Shown piece after piece: positions 49,499 through 59,335 of a DNA stretch of 64,000 nt (the stretch's first letter is position 1; the number at the start of each line of letters is the position of its first letter). A program made the position numbers and the translations under genes. The notes under the pieces were generated by a model. It had not been told where the DNA came from and made no database searches. It saw nothing but the letters and a program-made list of their open reading frames with translations. Source of the DNA: Serratia sp. DD3 (GTDB taxonomy: Bacteria; Pseudomonadota; Gammaproteobacteria; Enterobacterales; Enterobacteriaceae); the NCBI RefSeq assembly GCF_000496755.2, contig NZ_AYKS02000074.1, forward strand, positions 1 through 64,000, written 5' to 3'.

Positions 49499-50534
49499 GA
49501 TTATTCTCCGTGATGATATTTTTAATATCTACATAAGAGTCCATATATCCATTCATAATCATTGCCGGGCTATGTGTTACGATGATGATTTGCATGTTAT
49601 TATTTATTTTACGTAATGCATCGAGTATTTTTTCTTGCCAACTTAAGTGTAACGATATTTCTGGCTCATCCATGAGAAAAACAGCTGGCGAATTACCAAT
49701 GTTTGCAGCAGTAACTAATATGTAAATTAATTGCCTTTCCCCAGATGATAATTGGCTTAATGTGATTTTTTTACTTGTATTTCCATCAAGAATCCAATAC
49801 TCATTATCTGAAGTGAAAAACTTCTTATTAGTATCAATCAACATTACATTGATTTGTTCTAAAAATGCATTTTTGTATAATTGATTTTCGCTTTTTAATA
49901 GCTCCCTCATTTCTTTCTCTGTTGCAAGATCAAGTAAATTGGTTGATACACTATTCCCGACATCAATGTTGTTATCAGCATTAAAGGATATATTCACTGT
50001 GGAGATATACCTTATCTTTAGTTCATTTCTAATGTATTTTTCGGTTTTCTCTTTAAAGAAAATAGCATCCCTATGCATTTTTAATATGTCATTTATTTTA
50101 TTGTTTACTTCTAAATCATTTAAAATCATATCGGTTATTGCTTTCGAGATTCCTTTTTTTCCTCTTGTTTTTTTTATCTCCTCAAGTCTCTCATTAATTG
50201 TAAATTTTAAAAGCTCACTTCTAAGCTTATCAGTAATACCACCGAAAGAGATCGATTCGTTATCGGTGAAGGATAGTTCTGCAAAATCACATATTGATAC
50301 TAAGTATTCATCTTTTTTATTGATAAGCAATGAGTGAATCAATTTCAGCAAAGTGGTCTTACCCATGCCATTTTTACCGACAATTACAGTTACATCTTTA
50401 AATTCCAGAAAAATGTCTTTATAGCCGTGAAGACCCTTAACCATTAGGTTTTTTATTTTTGGAAACTTTGGGAGACTAGTCATTTTTTTCTCTTCAATTT
50501 TTGTACTAGTGTAAGGGATTTTACGGTCATGCAC
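49491..50534 (-). CDS. ABC-type AAA ATPase, AriA-like sensor of a putative defence pair
   Basis: The 347-aa protein has Walker A GKNGMGKT (53-60), an ABC signature LSSGERQ (262-268), Walker B AVFLMDEPEISLH (284-296) and an H-loop TH (320-321). It thus belongs to the SMC/RecF/OLD-like AAA group. The middle (about 100-230) is charged and helical and may form a coiled-coil arm. An alternative start at 50483 (MTSLPKFPK) is possible; the chosen ATG has AAGG upstream. It is translationally coupled to the DUF4435 gene. The pair resembles PARIS AriA-AriB, although the ATPase seems shorter than AriA as I remember it. It lies in the cysH-iap interval, the E. coli CRISPR-Cas site. Confidence 0.68.
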   Translation of the reverse strand: MHDRKIPYTSTKIEEKKMTSLPKFPKIKNLMVKGLHGYKDIFLEFKDVTVIVGKNGMGKTTLLKLIHSLLINKKDEYLVSICDFAELSFTDNESISFGGITDKLRSELLKFTINERLEEIKKTRGKKGISKAITDMILNDLEVNNKINDILKMHRDAIFFKEKTEKYIRNELKIRYISTVNISFNADNNIDVGNSVSTNLLDLATEKEMRELLKSENQLYKNAFLEQINVMLIDTNKKFFTSDNEYWILDGNTSKKITLSQLSSGERQLIYILVTAANIGNSPAVFLMDEPEISLHLSWQEKILDALRKINNNMQIIIVTHSPAMIMNGYMDSYVDIKNIITENNHG

Positions 50535-51003
50535 ACCTTAGTAACTGTTTTCGCTTTCTGTCTGTTTAAGGATGTTTCGCCCGTTGGAGGCAGTTTGCCA
50601 CCGAACGCGTCATATGGGAGTAAATCACGATGTTTACCCCATTATCTAGGGGGAAACGCTCCTTTTCATTCCTATTGTTATCCTGGTGTCTGATTAATTT
50701 TTCCCACTTACATGGTACATATCCAGAAAGTAGAAATCCAGCACGCCGTGCTTTGTGTTTTTTCCGTGGCAGCAGGGCAGAGGGCGGGTCTGACCTGTCA
50801 CCCATAATGTAAACAGCATCCGCTCCAGCACTTAGCATCCAACCAAAGATACCGCTGATCCGCTAAGAGCGTGAAGCAAACATCCTTCTGACTCAACCGA
50901 TTTACCATTAGCGCGGTTCTTGATTTATATTCAACGTAGTGCTGAACTACCTGCCAGATTAGCTATCGCTCTGTGCTATAACAGTATTAGCACAGAGCTG
51001 ATA
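50535..51003. other. Region upstream of the ATPase gene, no gene recognised
   Basis: Base composition returns to that of the chromosome. Frames of 60 to 90 codons exist, but none resembles a known protein. It may be debris of an earlier insertion at this site. A perfect 10-bp hairpin, GCTCTGTGCT/AGCACAGAGC, lies at 50968-50998, directly before the long ERIC element. No CRISPR repeats are present. Confidence 0.5.
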
Positions 51004-51346
51004 TATACCCGTCGCCATTCAAGCTGCAGCGGTGTTGGCTGCGTTACGAGGTCCGTCCGTGGATCTCGCCCCTTTCGGGGCCGCCGCCAGCGGCGTTCAA
51101 ATCTGCTCCTGCAGATTTGTCACTCACCCCAGTCACTTACTCATGTAAGCTCCTGGGGATTAATGAACCTCATCCATGAGGTTCACCCTGCGGGCCAGCA
51201 CAAGTGCTGTTCAAATCGGTTCCTGACCGATTTGTCGCTCAGTTGCCGCGTTACTCGGCCCATTTGGGCCTCGCTCCTTCGGAGCCAGCGCTAGCGCTGT
51301 TCAAAACGCTACGCGTTTTGTCCTGCAACTTGAATGAACTTGGGTA
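51004..51346. repeat. Very long ERIC element with three inserted stem-loop modules
   Basis: The 343-bp element starts TATACCCGTCGCCATTCAAG and ends CTGCAACTTGAATGAACTTGGGTATA. The ERIC core CCCCAGTCACTTACTCATG...TCCTGGGG is at about 51127-51157. Three modules are inserted: 51048-51121, 51168-51235 and 51257-51322. Each has a GC hairpin, a second short stem, GTTCAAA, a longer stem with a TCCTG-type loop, and TTTGTC. Stem sequences differ between modules, yet pairing is kept. Confidence 0.88.
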
Positions 51347-51350
51347 TAGC

Positions 51351-52430
51351 CTATTTCACCTTCTTACCTTTCACCCCCGCTGCTGGCCGCGCTTGTGCTA
51401 GCTGTTTAATCAGAGGCAGCAGGATCTGCACGCTGTCGTGGCTGCGTTTCTCAATCCGCCCTGGGAGATGGGTTTCCAGATATTGCAAATTATCATATTG
51501 CGGACGATGCCAGGTGACCCCTTGTGGGAAGCTTGGGCTGATGGCCCGCTGCTGATAGCCATCTTTCGCCCCCAGTAACCAGTTAGTCGCTTCTACGGAT
51601 AGGAACGGAATTTTTGCCTGGTCAAACAGTTCTTTATTGGGATCATGCTCTTTTCGACTGTTTTTGCCGTCAGGAACCAGAGCGGCGTCAATACCGTAGC
51701 GGTGGGCAAGGTTTAGTGCCTGATCACGGGATTGCTTAATGATATCGGGTTGGGTGTTATCACCGGATTGGAAATAGAGACGATCCCCGGTAATCAACTT
51801 GTCGAGGTTAATCACCAGCAAGGTATTTTCACGCTCTGCCGGCGACATCCGTTGCAGGTAGTTTTTGGTCCCCAACAAATGGAGCTCATCCCCACTGGTA
51901 GCGATAAAACGTAGGCTATAAGTGGTGGGGATATCTTTAAGTCTGTTAGCCAACTCTAGCATCACACCGACGCCAGAGGCATTGTCGTCCACACCCTGTA
52001 ACGTCAGCCCCCCCAGATTATTATCCACGTCATCATCACTGACCGGGGTATAAGTATCAAAGTGCGTCATGATAATGATCTGCTTGGGCTGATCACCGTT
52101 TTTGGCCGCAATGACCGAGGTAAAGGTAATTTTATGCCAGTTTTCACTGCGGTTTTTGTTGGTATAAAGATAACGGTCGTCAACGGTGCGGGTATCAGCT
52201 GGGTAGCCCATCTCTGTAAACTGTTGTTTTAGATAATCTGCCGCAAGCATTTCGGCGGGGCTGCCAGCCATCCGACCAGGAAAGTAGGTAGCGATATAAC
52301 GTATCTGGCTGGCGGCAAACTGACCCAGCGGCACTTCTTTGTGGGCTTTATCAGGGGCCGCATACAGGTTGGCAGTACCGCTGAAAGCGGCTAACAACAG
52401 CCCGGTTCTCAGGCATAAGCGGAAAAACAT
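51351..52430 (-). CDS. iap: Periplasmic M28-family aminopeptidase Iap
   Basis: The 359-aa precursor has a signal peptide ending near LYA (residue 24). It is an M28 zinc peptidase: MTHFDTYTP has the first zinc histidine, GVDDNASGVGVMLELAN the bridging aspartate, and ATSGDELHLLGTKNYL the catalytic acidic residues. E. coli Iap, 345 aa, modifies alkaline phosphatase isozymes by removing an N-terminal arginine. It lies between the defence pair and cysG. In E. coli iap borders the CRISPR locus, so this is the same chromosomal position. Confidence 0.92.
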   Translation of the reverse strand: MFFRLCLRTGLLLAAFSGTANLYAAPDKAHKEVPLGQFAASQIRYIATYFPGRMAGSPAEMLAADYLKQQFTEMGYPADTRTVDDRYLYTNKNRSENWHKITFTSVIAAKNGDQPKQIIIMTHFDTYTPVSDDDVDNNLGGLTLQGVDDNASGVGVMLELANRLKDIPTTYSLRFIATSGDELHLLGTKNYLQRMSPAERENTLLVINLDKLITGDRLYFQSGDNTQPDIIKQSRDQALNLAHRYGIDAALVPDGKNSRKEHDPNKELFDQAKIPFLSVEATNWLLGAKDGYQQRAISPSFPQGVTWHRPQYDNLQYLETHLPGRIEKRSHDSVQILLPLIKQLAQARPAAGVKGKKVK

Positions 52431-52716
52431 ACCGAAAAATCCTTCTGTAACAGAGGTGGAGCCAAATATATTTGCAAGTTCAGTATGGGACGTGATGGCG
52501 AATTACACAATTTATGTGTTTATTAATTTTGTGGCCAATGTGCAAGTTGCGCTGTTACTCATCCTACGGTTATTCAATTTACAACTCACCGTTACTCATT
52601 TAAATAAATTTGCCGGTATATTCCATTATGGAACTACTCATGCTTATTAGTCATTTCATCGAGCAAATCTCACTCCGTATAGTCACACTATCTTTTTGTT
52701 ATAGGCAAAGGCCACT

Positions 52717-54207
52717 GTGGACTATTTACCTCTATTTGCTGATCTCAAACAACGTCCGGTGTTGGTGGTGGGGGGCGGTGCGGTCGCTGCGCGTAAAGTG
52801 GAGCAGCTGCAACGTGCCGGTGCGGTAATCCATGTGGTTGCCCAGGCGCTGTCTGCGGAACTTAAGCAGCTTTATCAGCAAGGGCTGATTTATTGGCTGG
52901 GGCAGGCTTTTACCCCCTCGCAATTGGATGGGGTGTTTCTGGTAATTGCCGCCACCGATGACAGTGCACTCAATGCCGAAGTCTTTGCCGAAGCAGACAA
53001 ACGTTGTGTATTGGCCAATGTGGTTGATGACCAACCCCGTTGCTCCTTTATCTTTCCGTCAATTATTGATCGTTCTCCGCTTATAGTGGCCATCTCTTCG
53101 GGTGGCCAGGCCCCCGTTTTGGCCCGCATGCTACGGGAAAAATTAGAAGCATTACTGCCTGCCAGCTTGGGGCGCATGGCTCAATTGGCGGGGAAATTAC
53201 GTGGTAAAGTAAAACAGCAAGTCGCCTCTTTTAGTCACCGACGCCGGTTTTGGGAAAAGCTGTTTAATGGCCGTTTTGTTTCGCTGGTGGCTCAGGGCCG
53301 AGTTGTGCAAGCTGAGCAGCAATTGGAGCAGGAGCTAAGCGCCTTTGTGCAGGGGAGTGAACAGGAGCAAGGGGAAATAGCCTTAGTGGGGGCTGGGCCC
53401 GGTGATGTGGGCTTGTTGACCTTACGTGGCTTGCAGGTGATGCAACTGGCAGATGTGGTGCTTTATGATCACCTGGTGAGCCAAGAGGTACTGGATTTGG
53501 TTCGTCGTGATGCGGAACGTATCTGTGTCGGTAAACGTGCTGGTGCGCACTCGGCTTCTCAGGACGAGATTAATCGTTTGCTGGTTACGCTGGCGCAACA
53601 AGGGAAACGCGTGGTGCGTTTGAAGGGGGGCGATCCTTTCCTGTTTGGCCGTGGTGGGGAAGAGCTGCAAGTTGCTGCGGCTGCTGGTATTCCTTTCCAG
53701 GTGGTGCCCGGAGTGACTGCCGCTGTGGGGGCGACGGCTTATGCCGGTATTCCACTCACTCATCGTGATTACGCACAAAGCGTGACCTTTATTACCGGTC
53801 ATTGCCGTGCGGATGAAAATAGCCTGGATTGGGTAGCGTTAGCGAGGGCCCATCAAACCCTGGCGATTTATATGGGCACCCTGAAAGCCGCCGATATCAG
53901 CCGTAACTTGATCACTCATGGCCGTGGTGCTGATACCCCAGTGGCGGTGATTAGCCGCGGAACACGCCGAGATCAGCAGGTACAGACCGGTACCTTGCAG
54001 CAACTGGAACAATTGGCTCAACAGGCACCCCTACCGGCGTTATTGGTGATTGGTGAAGTGGTGGAATTACATCATCAGATCGCCTGGTTTGGGCATCAAT
54101 CGGCGCAGGCGGACTTTTTCACACTGCAGCCAGAAGACCCCAACGTCAACTCAAACCACAAGTCAGATTATGTTGATGTGGTCAATTCTTCCAAAGAGCT
54201 GGCATAA
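52717..54207 (+). CDS. cysG: Siroheme synthase CysG (trifunctional)
   Basis: The 496-aa protein has an N-terminal NAD-dependent dehydrogenase/ferrochelatase half ([51 protein letters not shown]). Its C-terminal half is uroporphyrinogen III methyltransferase ([54 protein letters not shown]). It makes the siroheme needed by CysI. It has a hydrophilic C-terminal tail of about 25 residues. E. coli cysG is elsewhere, next to nirB; here it precedes cysD by 53 bp and is probably cotranscribed with cysDNC, so it serves sulfate assimilation. Confidence 0.97.
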   Translation: MDYLPLFADLKQRPVLVVGGGAVAARKVEQLQRAGAVIHVVAQALSAELKQLYQQGLIYWLGQAFTPSQLDGVFLVIAATDDSALNAEVFAEADKRCVLANVVDDQPRCSFIFPSIIDRSPLIVAISSGGQAPVLARMLREKLEALLPASLGRMAQLAGKLRGKVKQQVASFSHRRRFWEKLFNGRFVSLVAQGRVVQAEQQLEQELSAFVQGSEQEQGEIALVGAGPGDVGLLTLRGLQVMQLADVVLYDHLVSQEVLDLVRRDAERICVGKRAGAHSASQDEINRLLVTLAQQGKRVVRLKGGDPFLFGRGGEELQVAAAAGIPFQVVPGVTAAVGATAYAGIPLTHRDYAQSVTFITGHCRADENSLDWVALARAHQTLAIYMGTLKAADISRNLITHGRGADTPVAVISRGTRRDQQVQTGTLQQLEQLAQQAPLPALLVIGEVVELHHQIAWFGHQSAQADFFTLQPEDPNVNSNHKSDYVDVVNSSKELA

Positions 54208-54260
54208 CGGCGGGTATTTATCGGTTTTACGCAGTAAGGCAATCTATTTAAGGAGCGGTT

Positions 54261-55169
54261 ATGGACCAAAAACGACTCACTCATTTGCGGCAATTGGAGG
54301 CGGAAAGTATCCATATCATCCGTGAGGTTGCTGCTGAATTCGCCAATCCGGTGATGCTCTACTCCATCGGCAAAGACTCTTCGGTGATGCTGCACTTGGC
54401 ACGTAAGGCATTTTATCCTGGTTCGTTACCATTTCCGTTGCTGCATGTGGATACCGGTTGGAAGTTTCGCGAGATGTATCAATTCCGTGATCGTACTGCC
54501 AAACAGTACGGTTTTGAGCTATTAGTGCATAAAAACCCCGATGGTGTAGCGATGGGAATCAGCCCCTTTGCTCATGGTAGTGCTAAACATACCGATATCA
54601 TGAAAACCGAAGGCCTGAAGCAAGCGCTGAATAAATATGGTTTTGATGCTGCCTTTGGTGGGGCGCGCCGTGACGAAGAAAAATCACGAGCTAAAGAGCG
54701 GATCTACTCTTTTCGTGACCGTTTTCATCGTTGGGACCCGAAAAATCAACGCCCTGAGTTATGGCATAACTATAACGGTCAGATAAACCAGGGTGAGAGT
54801 ATCCGGGTGTTCCCGTTATCAAACTGGACAGAACTTGATATCTGGCAATACATCTTCCTGGAAAAGATCGAAATCGTGCCGCTTTATCTGGCGAAACCGC
54901 GCCCGGTGATTGAGCGTGATGGCATGTTATTAATGGTGGATGACGATCGCGTCGACATACAGCCGGGTGAAGTGATCAGCCAGCGGATGGTGCGTTTCCG
55001 TACCTTGGGGTGTTGGCCATTAACCGGGGCGGTAGACTCCTCGGCACAGACCCTGCCGGAAATCATTGAGGAAATGCTGCTTTCTACTACCAGCGAACGA
55101 CAGGGGCGTATGATCGATCGTGACCAGTCCGGTTCGATGGAGTTGAAAAAGCGTCAAGGCTATTTTTGA
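54261..55169 (+). CDS. cysD: Sulfate adenylyltransferase subunit 2
   Basis: The 302-aa subunit has the same length as E. coli CysD. It is an ATP-pyrophosphatase-type enzyme with the PP loop [18 protein letters not shown], followed by [34 protein letters not shown] and the [17 protein letters not shown] terminus. It adenylates sulfate to APS, driven by GTP hydrolysis in CysN. An AGGAG site precedes the ATG. It is followed directly by cysN. Confidence 0.98.
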   Translation: MDQKRLTHLRQLEAESIHIIREVAAEFANPVMLYSIGKDSSVMLHLARKAFYPGSLPFPLLHVDTGWKFREMYQFRDRTAKQYGFELLVHKNPDGVAMGISPFAHGSAKHTDIMKTEGLKQALNKYGFDAAFGGARRDEEKSRAKERIYSFRDRFHRWDPKNQRPELWHNYNGQINQGESIRVFPLSNWTELDIWQYIFLEKIEIVPLYLAKPRPVIERDGMLLMVDDDRVDIQPGEVISQRMVRFRTLGCWPLTGAVDSSAQTLPEIIEEMLLSTTSERQGRMIDRDQSGSMELKKRQGYF

Positions 55170-55180
55170 GGAACCGCCGG

Positions 55181-56623
55181 ATGAATAATCATGTGATTGC
55201 ACAACAAATTGCACAACAGGGTGGAGTAGAAGCCTATCTGTATGCTCAACAAGATAAAAGCTTGCTGCGTTTCCTGACTTGCGGCAGTGTCGACGACGGC
55301 AAAAGCACCCTGATTGGTCGTTTGCTACACGATACCCGCCAAATCTACGAAGATCAGCTCTCAGTACTGCATACTGACAGTAAACGTATTGGGACTCAGG
55401 GCGAAAAACTCGATCTAGCCTTACTGGTTGATGGCCTGCAGGCAGAACGAGAACAAGGCATCACCATCGACGTCGCTTATCGTTATTTCTCTACTGAACA
55501 ACGGAAGTTTATTATTGCCGATACACCGGGGCACGAGCAGTACACCCGCAATATGGCTACCGGTGCCTCCACCTGTGATTTGGCTATCCTGCTGATTGAT
55601 GCGCGCAAAGGCGTGCTTGATCAGACGCGACGCCACAGTTTTATTGCTACTTTGCTCGGCATCCGGCATTTGGTGGTGGCGGTGAACAAGATGGATCTGG
55701 TGGATTACAGTGAGGCGATCTTTGAACAGTTTAAACAGGATTATCTGACTTTCGCGCAACGCTTACCTGATGATCTGGATATTAAATTTGTGCCGCTGTC
55801 AGCGTTGGATGGTGACAATGTCGCCACACCGAGCGCGCGGATGCCTTGGTACTCAGGCCCAACCCTGTTGGCGCTCCTGGAAAGTGTTGATGTGGTGAGT
55901 GACCGTGAGAATCAACCGTTGCGTTTCCCGGTGCAATACGTCAACCGCCCGAATCTCGATTTCCGTGGTTATGCGGGCACGCTGTCAGCCGGTGTGGTGC
56001 ATGTGGGGCAGCGTATTAAGGTGCTGCCTTCAGGGGTTGAGTCAACCGTGGCACGTATCGTGACATTTGATGGCGACCTGCAACAGGCGATACCCGGTGA
56101 AGCGATTACGCTGGTACTGGAAAACGAGATAGACATTAGCCGTGGCGATCTGCTGGTGGATGCGAGTGAAACATTACAGCCGGTGCAAAGTGCGTTGGTG
56201 GATGTGGTGTGGATGGTGGAGCAGGCTTTACAGCCGGGTCAACGCTTTAATGTCAAAATAGCGGGTAAGAAGACCTGTGCCCGTGTTGAGAGTATTCACC
56301 ATCAGGTGGACATAAACTCCTTGGTACATCATCAGGTTGATGCATTACCGCTCAATGGTATTGGGCTGGTGGAACTCACCTTTGATGAACCGTTGCTATT
56401 GGATAGCTATCAGCAGAATCATGATACTGGCAGCTTGATCTTCATTGACCGCTTGAGCAACGTCACGGTGGGCGCCGGATTGGTGCGCCAAGCGTTACAC
56501 CAGGCTAAGTCAGTCGTGACGGGGGAGTTCAGTGCCTTTGAGTTGGAATTGAACGCTTTGGTACGCAAGCATTTTCCTCACTGGGGGGCGCGTGACCTGC
56601 TTAAGGGGGGCTCACATGGTTGA
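55181..56623 (+). CDS. cysN: Sulfate adenylyltransferase subunit 1 (GTPase)
   Basis: The 480-aa protein is an elongation-factor-like GTPase with G1 [16 protein letters not shown]3 [12 protein letters not shown] and G4 NKMDLVD. I start it at the ATG at 55181, preceded by GAGGAA; a TTG at 55166 overlapping the cysD stop is less likely. It drives APS formation by CysD through GTP hydrolysis. Its stop overlaps the cysC start by 8 bp. Confidence 0.97.
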   Translation: MNNHVIAQQIAQQGGVEAYLYAQQDKSLLRFLTCGSVDDGKSTLIGRLLHDTRQIYEDQLSVLHTDSKRIGTQGEKLDLALLVDGLQAEREQGITIDVAYRYFSTEQRKFIIADTPGHEQYTRNMATGASTCDLAILLIDARKGVLDQTRRHSFIATLLGIRHLVVAVNKMDLVDYSEAIFEQFKQDYLTFAQRLPDDLDIKFVPLSALDGDNVATPSARMPWYSGPTLLALLESVDVVSDRENQPLRFPVQYVNRPNLDFRGYAGTLSAGVVHVGQRIKVLPSGVESTVARIVTFDGDLQQAIPGEAITLVLENEIDISRGDLLVDASETLQPVQSALVDVVWMVEQALQPGQRFNVKIAGKKTCARVESIHHQVDINSLVHHQVDALPLNGIGLVELTFDEPLLLDSYQQNHDTGSLIFIDRLSNVTVGAGLVRQALHQAKSVVTGEFSAFELELNALVRKHFPHWGARDLLKGGSHG

Positions 56624-57245
56624 AGGGCCAAGAGCAGCCACCGGGCGTGATGATGAGAATATCGTATGGCATTCACATGCCGTCACGCGTACTCAACGTG
56701 AAAGCAGTCATGGTCACCAAGGGCTGGTGATATGGTTTACCGGCCTGTCAGGTTCCGGCAAATCGACCATCGCAGGGTTACTGGAGCAAGCGCTACATCA
56801 ATTGGGGGTGCGTACTTATCTGTTGGATGGCGATAATGTGCGCCATGGTTTGTGCAGTGATCTGGGGTTTTCTGACCAGGATCGGCGCGAGAATATCCGT
56901 CGGGTGGGCGAGGTTGCCAAACTGATGGTGGATGCAGGCTTGGTGGTCTTAACGGCGTTTATTTCCCCGCATCGAGCCGAAAGAGAGATGGTGCGCCATA
57001 TGCTGGATGAGGGGCGTTTCATTGAGGTATTTGTCGATACCCCGTTGGCAATTTGTGAGGCACGTGACCCAAAAGGCTTGTATAAAAAAGCGCGCTCGGG
57101 GCAACTGCAAAATTTCACCGGAATCGATGCGATGTATGAGGTACCAGAACGACCTGAGGTGCATCTGGATGGCAAACAATTAGTTACAAATTTGACTGAG
57201 CAATTATTAGACGTATTACGGCGTCAGGCTATTATCAGATCTTAA
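56616..57245 (+). CDS. cysC: Adenylylsulfate kinase
   Basis: The 209-aa enzyme phosphorylates APS to PAPS. It has Walker [25 protein letters not shown], and the phosphorylation-site region [12 protein letters not shown], followed by [15 protein letters not shown] use the ATG at 56616, with AAGGGGGG upstream; the longer frame adds eight codons. It ends the cysG-cysDNC run. Confidence 0.97.
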   Translation: MVEGPRAATGRDDENIVWHSHAVTRTQRESSHGHQGLVIWFTGLSGSGKSTIAGLLEQALHQLGVRTYLLDGDNVRHGLCSDLGFSDQDRRENIRRVGEVAKLMVDAGLVVLTAFISPHRAEREMVRHMLDEGRFIEVFVDTPLAICEARDPKGLYKKARSGQLQNFTGIDAMYEVPERPEVHLDGKQLVTNLTEQLLDVLRRQAIIRS

Positions 57246-57294
57246 GTTTAAAAAGGGCATGGTGTTTTTTGCCATGCGTCTTTAGAGGTTTATT

Positions 57295-57320
57295 CAAGCT
57301 GTAGCTATATATTCAGCTTG
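57295..57320. repeat. Short palindrome after cysC
   Basis: CAAGCTG and CAGCTTG are 7-bp arms around a 12-base loop. The arms resemble ERIC termini, so this may be a strongly shortened element. Confidence 0.35.
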
Positions 57321-57360
57321 GGTAGTGATGGATATCGCAGATAAATAACTTGGGAAGCGT

Positions 57361-57684
57361 ATGCAAAATGTCACGCCGATGTCGATATTGATAGCGGCAC
57401 AACAGGAGCAAGAAGAGCCCGCTTATTTTTTTCTGGGGGGCATTAGTGGATTTGTTTTCTACTGGTTGGCTTTTGCTGTGCCTTTTATGGTCTATGGTGC
57501 TAACACACTGTTCTTGTTGCTCTATACATGGCCGTTTTTTCTTTCCTTAATGCCGCTTTCCGTCCTACTGGGTATCGCTTTCAGTATCCTGTTACGGGGC
57601 CATGTGGTCTTCACGCTATTATTGACGGGGATCGTAGTGCTAGGGCTATTTTGGTGGGTCTTTAGCTTGTTGAGTGGCTGGTAA
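57361..57684 (+). CDS. ygbE: DUF3561 inner-membrane protein YgbE
   Basis: The 107-aa protein has about three transmembrane helices (GGISGFVFYWLAFAVPFMVYG, TLFLLLYTWPFFLSLMPLSVLLG and the C-terminal third). The core YGANTLFLLLYTWPFFLSLMP closely matches E. coli YgbE, which also lies between cysC and ftsB. Its function is unknown. Confidence 0.85.
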   Translation: MQNVTPMSILIAAQQEQEEPAYFFLGGISGFVFYWLAFAVPFMVYGANTLFLLLYTWPFFLSLMPLSVLLGIAFSILLRGHVVFTLLLTGIVVLGLFWWVFSLLSGW

Positions 57685-57690
57685 GAGAAA

Positions 57691-57709
57691 GGGCGCTTAG
57701 TGCGCGCCC
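57691..57709. terminator. Hairpin between convergent ygbE and the ABC ATPase gene
   Basis: GGGCGC-TTAGTGC-GCGCCC is a perfect 6-bp GC stem, 6 bp after the ygbE stop. T runs are lacking. It may be a shared terminator. Confidence 0.4.
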
Positions 57710-57735
57710 CTGAGATGACAGCATAGTGTTAAAGA

Positions 57736-58458
57736 TTACAAAACCTTGCTTAAAAATGCTTGAGTCCGTGCATTGGTCGGGTTGCCAAAAATATGCTGTG
57801 GTGAACCCTCTTCCTGAATAATTCCCTGGTCGATAAACAGTACACGGTCAGCAACCTCACGGGCAAAACCCATCTCATGAGTCACCACGACCATGGTCAT
57901 GCCTTCATGGGCCAAAGATTTCATTACGGCTAATACCTCGCCGACTAACTCAGGATCGAGAGCGGAGGTGGGTTCATCGAACAGCATGATTTTCGGTTCC
58001 ATCGCTAAGGCGCGAGCAATGGCGACACGCTGTTGTTGTCCGCCAGAGAGGCTACTGGGGTAGGCATCAATTTTATCCAGCAGACCCACCTTACGCAGCA
58101 GCACTTCAGCCCGTTCTATTGCTTGTTCACGGGACAGCTTTTTCACCTCCATTGGCGCCATAATGATATTTTCCAACACCGTCATATGAGGGAACAGATT
58201 AAAACGTTGGAATACCATGCCGACACTTTCACGCATTTTGTTCAGGTTGGTTTTATGGCTGTGAATGGCAAAACCATTCACATCGATCTCACCACCTGAG
58301 AGCGTGTCCAGTGCATTAATGCAGCGCAGAAAGGTGCTTTTACCTGAGCCTGAAGGGCCGATAATACACACCACTTCATTGGGCGCGATCTCACAGGAGA
58401 TACCGCGCAGCACATGGCTTTCGCCAAATTGTTTTTGCAGGTTATGTACGCGAATCAC
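57736..58458 (-). CDS. Polar amino acid ABC transporter ATPase (GlnQ/ArtP-like)
   Basis: The 240-aa ATPase has Walker [11 protein letters not shown]-loop [15 protein letters not shown], signature [19 protein letters not shown], Walker [15 protein letters not shown] and the switch histidine in VVTHEMGFA. These define the PAAT family that imports glutamine, arginine, histidine or similar amino acids. It overlaps the permease gene by 17 bp. The ligand cannot be read from the ATPase; upstream ARG-box-like sites suggest arginine or a related amino acid. Confidence 0.93.
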   Translation of the reverse strand: MIRVHNLQKQFGESHVLRGISCEIAPNEVVCIIGPSGSGKSTFLRCINALDTLSGGEIDVNGFAIHSHKTNLNKMRESVGMVFQRFNLFPHMTVLENIIMAPMEVKKLSREQAIERAEVLLRKVGLLDKIDAYPSSLSGGQQQRVAIARALAMEPKIMLFDEPTSALDPELVGEVLAVMKSLAHEGMTMVVVTHEMGFAREVADRVLFIDQGIIQEEGSPQHIFGNPTNARTQAFLSKVL

Positions 58459-59206
58459 TTTTACCGAACCTTTTTTCCATGTGTTGCACCATTAATGACA
58501 GCAGAAAGGTGATGACCCAATAAATCAGTGAAATGGTCAGGTAGGGCTCCCAGTAGGTTGCGTAGGCACCAGAAACGGTGCGTGCCGCATAAGCCAGGTC
58601 CGCCAAACCAATGGCGGAAGCCAGAGAGGAGTCCTTCACAATGGCAATCGCGTTGTTACCCAATGGGGGGAGCATACGGCGGAATGCCTGCGGCAGGATG
58701 ACTTTGCGCATGGTTTTACCATAGCTCATTCCCAGGGAGCGGGAAGCCTCCATCTGACCGCGATCAATTGACTGAATACCGGCACGGAAGATTTCAGAAA
58801 CATATGCGCCAGCATTGAGCGTGATTGCCACCACGCACGAGAGGAAAGCACCATACTCGGAACGTAACATACGGGCGAAGTCGGCGCTCATCAGGCCACT
58901 GTTGATCAGTAAGCCATCACGCGGGTTAATAAATAGCGGTACCAGTGCGAAGTGAACCACCATAATCTGCACAAACAGCGGTGTACCGCGAAAAGCGCTG
59001 ATATAAATACGCACCGGCCATTGAATGCAATAATGCAGGACGGGTTTCCAGATACCATGTGACGCCTGAGCTAAACGGCCCAACCCCAACAGCAGACCCC
59101 AGGTGGTACCTAGCAGCACACAGATAATGGTGCATTTGATGGTCATCCAGGCACCTTCCATAAATAATGGTGCGTATTCCTGAATGATCTCCCAACGGAA
59201 ATTCAA
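58442..59206 (-). CDS. Polar amino acid ABC transporter permease
   Basis: The 254-aa protein has about five transmembrane helices and the HisMQ-type permease signature. The EAA loop is [26 protein letters not shown], the contact to the ATPase. Only one permease gene is present, so it should act as a homodimer, as GlnP does. It lies between the binding protein and ATPase genes. A 129-bp gap with a small palindrome separates it from the binding-protein gene, an arrangement that often raises binding-protein levels relative to the membrane parts. Confidence 0.93.
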   Translation of the reverse strand: MNFRWEIIQEYAPLFMEGAWMTIKCTIICVLLGTTWGLLLGLGRLAQASHGIWKPVLHYCIQWPVRIYISAFRGTPLFVQIMVVHFALVPLFINPRDGLLINSGLMSADFARMLRSEYGAFLSCVVAITLNAGAYVSEIFRAGIQSIDRGQMEASRSLGMSYGKTMRKVILPQAFRRMLPPLGNNAIAIVKDSSLASAIGLADLAYAARTVSGAYATYWEPYLTISLIYWVITFLLSLMVQHMEKRFGKSDSRT

Positions 59207-59262
59207 GGTGACGTCCTTTTTAAAAAAATATTCTGATTAGGGTATGTCGTGCTTGCGGGACG

Positions 59263-59309
59263 ATACCGACTATCAATCAAGTTGCAGTGGCTTGAATGAT
59301 GGCCGGTAT
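59263..59309. repeat. Short ERIC-derived palindrome inside the ABC operon
   Basis: The arms ATACCGACTATCAATCAAG and CTTGAATGATGGCCGGTAT agree at 16 of 19 paired positions, with a loop of about 9 bases. It looks like an ERIC with the core deleted. It lies between the binding-protein and permease genes. Confidence 0.6.
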
Positions 59310-59335
59310 AATTACAGCTGATAACCTAAGGTCGC

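Noticed and set aside
50566..50838. A 90-codon minus-strand frame upstream of the ATPase gene, considered as a third defence gene.
   Set aside because: No recognised domain, no convincing start, and base composition unlike the AT-rich pair.
51048..51322. A possible CRISPR array near iap, because the E. coli array lies here and short hairpins recur.
   Set aside because: The units are not evenly spaced identical repeats with unique spacers. They are modules inside an ERIC element, and no cas gene is present.
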